Assembly (NCBI GenBank): GCA_016584305.1
Contig: JACEEZ010020235.1
Span: 66,131 to 130,130, forward strand
Source: Chionoecetes opilio
Taxonomy: Eukaryota > Arthropoda > Malacostraca > Decapoda > Majidae
Length of the DNA stretch: 64,000 bases
Direction of reading: 5' to 3'
Each line of letters opens with the position of its first letter. The stretch's first letter is position 1. The notes beneath the pieces were generated by a model. That model saw only the letters and a list, made by a program, of their open reading frames with translations, searched no databases and was not told where the DNA came from. The position numbers and the translations under genes were made by a program. Below are positions 57,540 through 64,000 of this stretch, one piece after another.

Positions 57540-58260
57540 AGCAACGGTAAGGGGGCCCTTTAACGATCAAAAACCTTCAAAAAATTTTTCCGGGTTCCTT
57601 CCCAAAATTGAAGGAAGACGAAACACGCGCGAGTTTGATCGGGGCCCTCAATTCTCCGAGGACCAGCTGGTGGATTTTTTGTGGTGGGGTTTTAAAGGGG
57701 AAAAAAAAGGAACGCTTCTTTTTTCCCAGCAGCCAGACTCGCCGACTTTCCACTGCAGCCTGCGATGATTTCCAAACCCAAAAACACTAACGATAACATC
57801 TCTATGTCATTCATGGGAAATCAACGCCGTGAAATGTAGCGGGATCCTTTAAAAATCCGGGGCGCTGGCAAGTACAGGAAGTTGATCCGGGGATTCAAAA
57901 CTAAAAAAAAATCTATCATTATTTCAGGGAAAATCCCAACTGGGAGTTGGCCAAGCTTATACATAAAAGGGTTAGCTTTAAAAAACCGGGTAAGGTCTTT
58001 TTGTTCACAGGGGAAAAAGTAGATTCGCAAACTTCTGGGGTAACTTTCTACGAAGAACCCCCCCTCCTAGTTGAGGATTCCCTCCTGTTTGGGGAGGGCG
58101 GACTCCACCTCAGCCCCTTTTGGGCATGCACGATTAGGGCGACTGCTTAAAGATAAAAGGTCCTCCTACAGATAAAAAAAACGGCGAGCGGGCGGAGTAC
58201 CGCATCACTTAACCCCTTTCCCACCCAAAAGTAAAAGCTGGGGCACGGTTTCCCTTTCGC
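57540..58260 (+). pseudogene. CR1-like LINE copy 3: ORF1 with esterase-like domain
   Basis: CR1/L2-group ORF1 proteins often carry an SGNH-type esterase. Here shifting frames give a block near 57845-57960 (GAGKYRKLIRGFKTK...SIIISGKIP) and, at 58085-58145, a GLHLSPFGHARLGRLL-like sequence once one frame change is allowed. This matches the Asp/His catalytic block (DGxHLS) of SGNH esterases, although the Asp codon reads Gly. The upstream 57600-57790 piece is probably the start of ORF1. Base quality is poor and no continuous frame exists. Confidence 0.55.
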
Positions 58261-59110
58261 AGATATAATCAAAGTAATGAATCGCGCCTTTTACAGTGGA
58301 CCCTAGACACCCCCCGCTGGTAAAAAACTCCCCCAAGGGTTTCCAAAATTTCTAAAGAATTAAATTTTCTATACACAAATTTCCCAAAGGGAAAATTTTT
58401 TAAATTTAAAATTAGCGAATTATTTGGGTACGTTTTTTGCCGAAACGCCCCGATTTGGGTTTGTATCACTGAGCGTTGATCAAAACAAAGATAACCCTTT
58501 ATTATCTGAAAAAAACCATTCCCGTCTACAAGACATTTCCCAAATTGTCGTTTCGCATAAAAATAGGTGGTGGTTTTCATTCTTTTCATTACGGAAAAAT
58601 TTTCAAGTAATCCCAAATCAAAAAAGGGAAAAAAAGATTTTTAGGGCTCCTTTTACCGGGAAAAATTAAGCCTTTAAAAGGTAAAAATGCCAACTTTTTG
58701 GGGGCAATATTCGTCCTCAAAAATCAAATGCGGAAGTAGATTGCATCCTGTATGACGAGATAAAGTCCGTTATCAACAATAATAACGACACAATTGTATG
58801 TGGAGACTTTTAACCTGCCTCGTATAAACTGGATTAATAATTCTGCTGATACAGAAGGTATGCGATTGCTTGCTATGGTAAACGATATATATTTCAATCA
58901 GGTGGTCCGTGAGCCTACAAGGAATAATAGTATCCTAGATTTAGTTTTCACTACCGACATAGATATGATTGATTATTGCGACATAGATGAACAGTGATCA
59001 TAGGTTAATCAGATGCGGCATAAATTGCAACGTAGACATCACAGAAAATCAGTTATTAGTTTCCAATTATAATGAAGCGGATTTCACATAGATACGCAGG
59101 GTACTCAGCG
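58261..59110 (+). pseudogene. CR1-like LINE copy 3: ORF2 APE endonuclease part
   Basis: From about 58790 the sequence is clean. It reads CGDF (58800-58812) then NLPRINWINNSADTEGMRLL, QVVREPTRNN and ILDLVFTTDIDMI. After a one-base slip, SDHRLIRCGIN follows (about 58995-59025). GDFN and SDH are catalytic motifs of the APE-type endonuclease that nicks the target. The earlier catalytic part (58261-58780) is in corrupted sequence and I could not follow it. Confidence 0.75.
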
Positions 59111-61320
59111 AAGTTGATTGGATTAACCTACTAAATATTAATAACGCCGAAAATATGTGTATGTAATTTATTCGTAAATAAACTGCAATCGGTTGTTGGA
59201 AAATATGTTTCCATGGTAAACAAACGTTTGAATAACAAAAACAGACTCTGTTGGATGGCTAATGATATACAACAAATCATCAACAGTAAGCGCCGAACGT
59301 ATTAAGTTTACAAGCGATCAAATGCGGACTGCGATTCTAGAGATTATAATGACGTAAAGCGTCGTTGCAAAGGATTCATTAAGTCTAAAAAGAGCGATCA
59401 TGAAGAAAAAATTGCTAATGAATCCAAATTAAACCCGTATATGTTATTTGAATGCGTTCAGAGTAAGAAAAACGTCAAAATATGTATTGGGCTACTGAAA
59501 GATAAGAATAACATCTTAGAAAATGATAATAAGAGTATGGCGTCCGTACTCAATGATTACTTTAATGCGGTTTTTATTAAAGAAGACAAAGCTCTATTAC
59601 CAGAACCAGTAAACATGTTTGCGGGACTCGAAAGTTATAGATTGGTAATAGGAGAGACAACAGTAGACGAAATATCAAAGTATTTGCAGTAACTTGACCC
59701 AGCAAATCCATGGGGTTGGACGAAATCTCGCCGAGATTACTTCGCGAATGTCACAGTCAATTTTCGCTCCCATTAAAGATTATTTTCAATAAATCGCTAA
59801 TGGACACAAATTTTCCTATTATGTGGAAATTAGCTAATGTTACACCGATATTCAAGAAAGGGTGTCAGAGCCTCGCAAGTAATTATCGCCCAATTAGTCT
59901 AACGTCTGTGATTGTTAAACTATTTGAGAAAATATTGCGGGATAAAATAGTGTCTTTTCTTGATGAAAATAACTCAATATTATACTCCAAGCATGGATTT
60001 CGAAATAAGAGATTTTGTTTAACAAACCTACTCGATTTTTTCAATGTCATTTATTCAAACTGGGACGCTAAAATTCCATCGGATACGATATACCTTTATT
60101 TCCAGAAAGTTTTCGATATAGTTTCCCATAAGCGACTTTTGACAAAGCTAAGGGCGCATGGTTTAGGAGAGCAGTTATGTTCATGGATAGGAATTGGCTC
60201 TCAAATCGTAAACAATGGGTAGTAATAAATAGCAAGGCATCTGATTGGTTAGATGTTACTAGTGGGGTGCCTCAGGGCTCGGTCTTGGGTCCGATTCTTT
60301 TTCTGATATATATCAATGATCTGGACTGCAGATTTGTATCTAAAATATCGAAATTTGCAGATGACACCAAATTAGGCGGTAAAGCATATACTAGATAAAA
60401 TTGCGAACTCATACAACGTGATCTAGACAAACTATCAGATTGGAGTGATAAATGGCTATACAAATAAATTCCGATATATGTAAAGCAATGCATAGAGGCA
60501 ATGATAACCTGATATATAACTATCAAATGCAAAATAAATAATTAACTGAAGTACAGCAGGAAAAGGATTTAGGTGTCGTCATTAGTAATGATCTTAAAAC
60601 CAGTACGCATTGCCTGCCTGCCAGAAAAAAGGGGAATATGATGTTGGGCTTCATCAAACGTAACTTTGAACATAAAACTCCAAAAGTAATGACACGATTA
60701 TACACGTCTTTGGTTGGCCACACTTAGAATATGCCGTTCAATTCTGGTCGCCTTGTTTCATAAAAGATCAAGCCAAATTGGAATCAGTTCAAAGAAGAGC
60801 AAACAAACAAATTCCATCTCTGCAAAAATCATCTTATGAAGAGAGACTGCGGAAACTTTATATGTTTTCTTTAAAGGATCGTATAATCCGTGGGGACTTG
60901 ATAGAAACCTTTAAGATCGTTAATGGATTTGATATCATTAATCAAGAGAGCCTATTCGAGCTTTCAACTCACGTGACAACAAGAAACAACGGTCTAAAAC
61001 TGAATGGTCAACGTTGCAGCATAGATCTCCGTAAAAATTATTTCAATGTTAGAGTTGTTGATCGATGGAGCAAATTACCAGCAAATGTTGTCGAAGCCAG
61101 CTCAATAACTTCATTTAAAAACAGACTTGACGCGTACCGTAAAGCAAATGGGTTTTGATATTGCCCCGCGAATTCATATTATAGTCCCCCGGATCGATTA
61201 TTGTTAGTGGTAGTTGTAGTTAGCATATTTCATATCATATTATTCTTCACTACGAAACCTCCATGTTCCTATCTACTTTAGGGACATGGTATCCTTTTCC
61301 AACTGTCCTCTTACATGTAG
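59111..61320 (+). pseudogene. CR1-like LINE copy 3: reverse transcriptase, C-terminus and 3' UTR
   Basis: Continues ORF2. Pre-RT region 59150-59690; GLDEISPRLLRECHSQF from 59713; NYRPISLTSVIVKLFEKIL near 59880; KHGFRNKRFCLTNLLDF near 59990; SGVPQGSVLGPILFLIYIND from 60261; catalytic FADDTKLGG from 60354. The thumb is a frame-shifted stretch with LEYAVQFWSPCF-like text near 60725. The open C-terminal part (60778-61158) has VQRRANKQIPSL, RGDLIETFKIVNG and VVDRWSKLPANVVEAS. Frameshifts fall near 59695, 60200, 60400-60480 and 60720. The motif set fits the CR1/L2 group. The 3' UTR runs to the MITE at 61334 and resumes after it. Confidence 0.85.
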
Positions 61321-61333
61321 TTGATAGTTAGTA

Positions 61334-62859
61334 TAGTCTATTCACTTAAGCTGGATTCCTGGGCCGGGAGCTGCTCGCTGCCTAGCCGAGTTTGTAAGGA
61401 CGTCGCTGATTGGCTGATAGACTCGGGCTGGGTGGCGATGGTGGTGGTACTTGCCTTGCCGCAACCCAAAACCCTTGTGTTGCCTCAGAGAAATATTCAT
61501 ATTTCTTGGCTTTACTCATCTTTTACACCAGATAGGTCTATTTTGTTTGCATCAGTGAATCAGGCAGTGATTGTTCAACAACAACACGCCATTCATAACT
61601 CAATAGGGTAAAAAATAAAGTCATGACTGACTATCACAAGAGTAGGCGGACTTTTAGGTTTTCAGTGCATTGAAATGTTGTACTCCTACCCGATATTACC
61701 AGGCTACCAGATGATATTTATGAAAGCTCAGCCTACCATCGTGTTCATAATACATTGCTGTATATCATGAGCATAAAAAATTACAGTAAGACTACACTAA
61801 TATTAAGATAATTGAAGGAAAGTAAAAGAGTGTATAAACATTTTGTCTTGCTTATTTTGCTTCAACTCGCTGTAACTCCATATGTTTTGGTCGCATTCAA
61901 TTTTCAAGCGCTGTTTCAAAATCCTTATACTTTTCCGCTTCCTGTGGTATGTAGCACGTACCAATAAGGAAAAGAGTAGGTGGTCAAAATGGCTAAGAAA
62001 GTTAAACTGTTTCAAACTGGTGCCGTGACGGGTGGAGCCTCTGATAGCTCTCCCGAGAACAGTCTCTCCTGTATAGGGAGGGAGCAATGCTCACCCGTCA
62101 CTGTGCCAGTTTGCAGTAGTAGTTTAATTTTCTTAGCCATTTTGACCACCTTCTCTTTTCCTTATTGGTACGTGCTACATACCACAGGAAGCGGAATAGT
62201 ATAAGGATTTTGAAACAATTCTTAAAAATTGAATGCGATCAAAACATATGGAGTTACAGCGAGTTGAAGCAAAATAAGCAAGAAAAAATTATTAAACACT
62301 CTTTTACTTAACTTCAATTATCTTAATATTAGTGTAGTCTTACTGTAATTTTTTTATGCTCATGATATGCAGCAATGTATTATGAACACGATGGTAGGCT
62401 CAGCTCTCATAAATATCATCTGGTAGCTTGGTAATATCGGGTAGGAGTACAACATTTCAATGCACTGAAAACCTAAAAGTCCGCCTACTCTTGTGATAGT
62501 CAGTCATGACTTCAGGAACTACCACGTGTAGGCCTCGCGGCCTCTTGTAGCTTCCTTATTTTCTTATGTTCTTATGACTTTATTTTTTACCCTATTGAGT
62601 TATGAATGGCGTGTTGTTGTTGAACAATCACTGCCTGATTCACTTATGCAAACAAAATAGGTCTATCTTGTGTAAGAGATGAGTAAAGCCAAGAAATATG
62701 AATATTTTTCTGAGGCAACGCATGGGTTTTGGGTTGCGGCGAGGCAAGTACCACCACAATCGCCACCCAGCCTGAGTCTATCAGCCAATCAGCGACGTCC
62801 TTACAAACTTGGCTAGGCAGCGAGCAGCTCCCAAGAATCCAGCTTAAGTGAATAGACTA
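61334..62859. mobile_element. 1.5-kb palindromic MITE with TA target duplication
   Basis: The whole element is one imperfect palindrome. It starts TAGTCTATTCACTTAAGCTG and ends with the reverse complement. The arms stay paired to a central region at about 62050-62095, giving inverted arms of about 700 bp. Flanking TA dinucleotides are at 61332-61333 and 62860-62861. The undisturbed site in LINE copy 2 (56801 onward: TTGATAGTTAG-TA-GTATGTAG) confirms the boundaries. TA duplication suggests the Tc1/mariner group. No coding sequence seen. Confidence 0.9.
62512..62577 (-). repeat. 65-bp dispersed sequence inserted in the right MITE arm
   Basis: The only large asymmetry of the palindrome. TTCAGGAACTACCACGTG ... 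CTTCCTTATTTTCTTATG is absent from the left arm and matches the reverse complement of 44187-44250. It is bracketed by ATGAC repeats (TCATGAC and TTATGAC), a possible target duplication. Confidence 0.8.
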
Positions 62860-62861
62860 TA

Positions 62862-63595
62862 GTATGTAGTACAATAGATACCCTAGTTATGGACCAATAG
62901 GTCTTCTGTTGTCTGTTATTCCTATGTATTCCTATGTATTATTATTCACTTTTCTCCTCTTCTTCATCTTGTTTTATTTCTTCTCCCTCCTCTTCTTTCT
63001 CTCTCCGAAATATATTTTTCTTGCACCTCATGTTCTTCCTGTTTTTTTCTTTGTCTTCTTTCTCTTATTTTTCCTCTTTTTTCCTCCTCCTCCTCCTCCT
63101 CTAAATGAAAAGTTGAGAAATGAGTTAATAGAAGTTTATAAGACTTTTTTTTACATAAGACAACATCATTGTAAACAATTACTTATTATTACACATTCCA
63201 TCTATCTGAAAATTCTAAAGTCACAAAGAATACCAGATTTAAGCATTGTCTGAAAACAGTTGAACTCAAATGAGATTAAGAAAAACTACATACATTTTAT
63301 TTTTAATCGTTATTGTTTACATCAGGATAAAACTGCTTGTTCTTCTCCTTCTTGTTACTCCTTCTCCAGTTCATAATTTTTACAGTTCTCCAAATTGTCT
63401 TTCCTTCCTCTTTCACCACGTTTCATTTACATCAGTTTTTTGTTCCAATTTTAGATGTTTTGTTGAAATATTTCGAAGAGAGAGTAATTAAATACCTGGT
63501 ACACAGTTCTTAATTAATTAGTATTTTTTCCCTCTCACCTGCCCTGTGCAGGTGTGCATAATCTGTCTGTGTAAGATTTCAAATGATATATTAGT
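62862..63595. other. LINE 3' UTR continuation and unique AT-rich stretch
   Basis: 62862-62920 continues the CR1-like 3' UTR (GGACCAATAGGTC). A pyrimidine-rich stretch follows to about 63105. From 63110 to 63595 I see no gene. Confidence 0.6.
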
Positions 63596-63597
63596 AG

Positions 63598-63730
<133 letters not shown>

Positions 63731-64000
63731 CCCCTTTTCTAATTTTTCCTCTCGTTCCGTCCTCTTCCTCCTTCTATTCTTCCTCAAAACTTCGGAAAAA
63801 TAAACGAACTTAACACTTTCCCTGCAAACAGATCGAGACCACGAGACCACAGATTTACCCCTCCTCCTTTCCTCGTCCTTCTCCTCATCTCCTCCTCCTC
63901 CTCCCATTCTTCCACCGATGATGATGGTGGCGAAGATTTTTGTTTTTTTTGTTTTCTTCATTTGTGCCTATAGCGCCTGTAGGCAGTGGTGACCCAGGGC

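Noticed and set aside
56860..57563. Proline-rich secreted protein
   Set aside because: Polypyrimidine tract with unreliable homopolymer lengths; several overlapping frames are equally open.

Overview
This window is non-coding-rich animal nuclear DNA, most likely from a decapod crustacean and possibly a crab. The main evidence is a spliced gene at 41645-42691 whose four exons join exactly in frame into a 108-residue crustin, a crustacean antimicrobial peptide with a signal peptide, four N-terminal cysteines and an eight-cysteine WAP domain. The dense (CT)n, (TAC)n and (CA)n microsatellites and abundant non-LTR retrotransposons agree with that. There are no prokaryotic-type operons. Many stretches (about 3-7 kb, 15.7-20 kb, 36-39 kb, 53-58 kb) look like poorly polished long-read consensus: homopolymers are expanded and copies of one repeat differ mainly by small indels. 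Broken frames there may be sequencing error rather than biological decay.

Layout. 1-20830: three copies of one long unclassified segment (A 1-2790; B 4060-7265 plus 10095-11760, split by an inserted LINE; C 15740-20830). A second LINE, at 12720-14960, lies between two (TAC)n arrays. 21291-30110: remnants of reverse-transcriptase elements with a CCHC motif and a restriction-like-endonuclease-like C-terminus, a third RT fragment next to a (TGG)n array, a foldback MITE, and a probable THAP-domain exon. 30.9-35.65 kb: a TAC-repeat field about 4.5 kb long that encloses a GC-rich RT element of another family.

35655-45390 is a tandem duplication with a period of about 5.16 kb. Each unit carries a crustin gene with a TATA box, a hAT-type MITE, a 30-bp minisatellite and a tRNA-derived SINE. 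Copy 2 is intact as read and copy 1 carries indels. A third, broken copy (47440-51840) has lost its promoter and first exon. In their place are an assembly gap, another 30-bp minisatellite and a 2.86-kb element with perfect 23-bp terminal inverted repeats, which encodes a widespread but functionally unnamed arthropod protein and an ISXO2/Merlin-like zinc-ribbon fragment. 53.3-62.9 kb holds three copies of one CR1-like LINE. The most complete (57540-61320) retains an esterase-like ORF1, an APE endonuclease and an RT, and is followed by a 1.5-kb near-perfect palindromic MITE whose empty target site survives in a neighbouring LINE copy.

The only gene I would call functional is crustin copy 2. 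Nearly everything else is mobile DNA or simple repeat. I found no clearly new biological system. The strongest leads are the TIR element with the unnamed gene, the repeated placement of RT elements at trinucleotide arrays, and the damaged crustin cluster.
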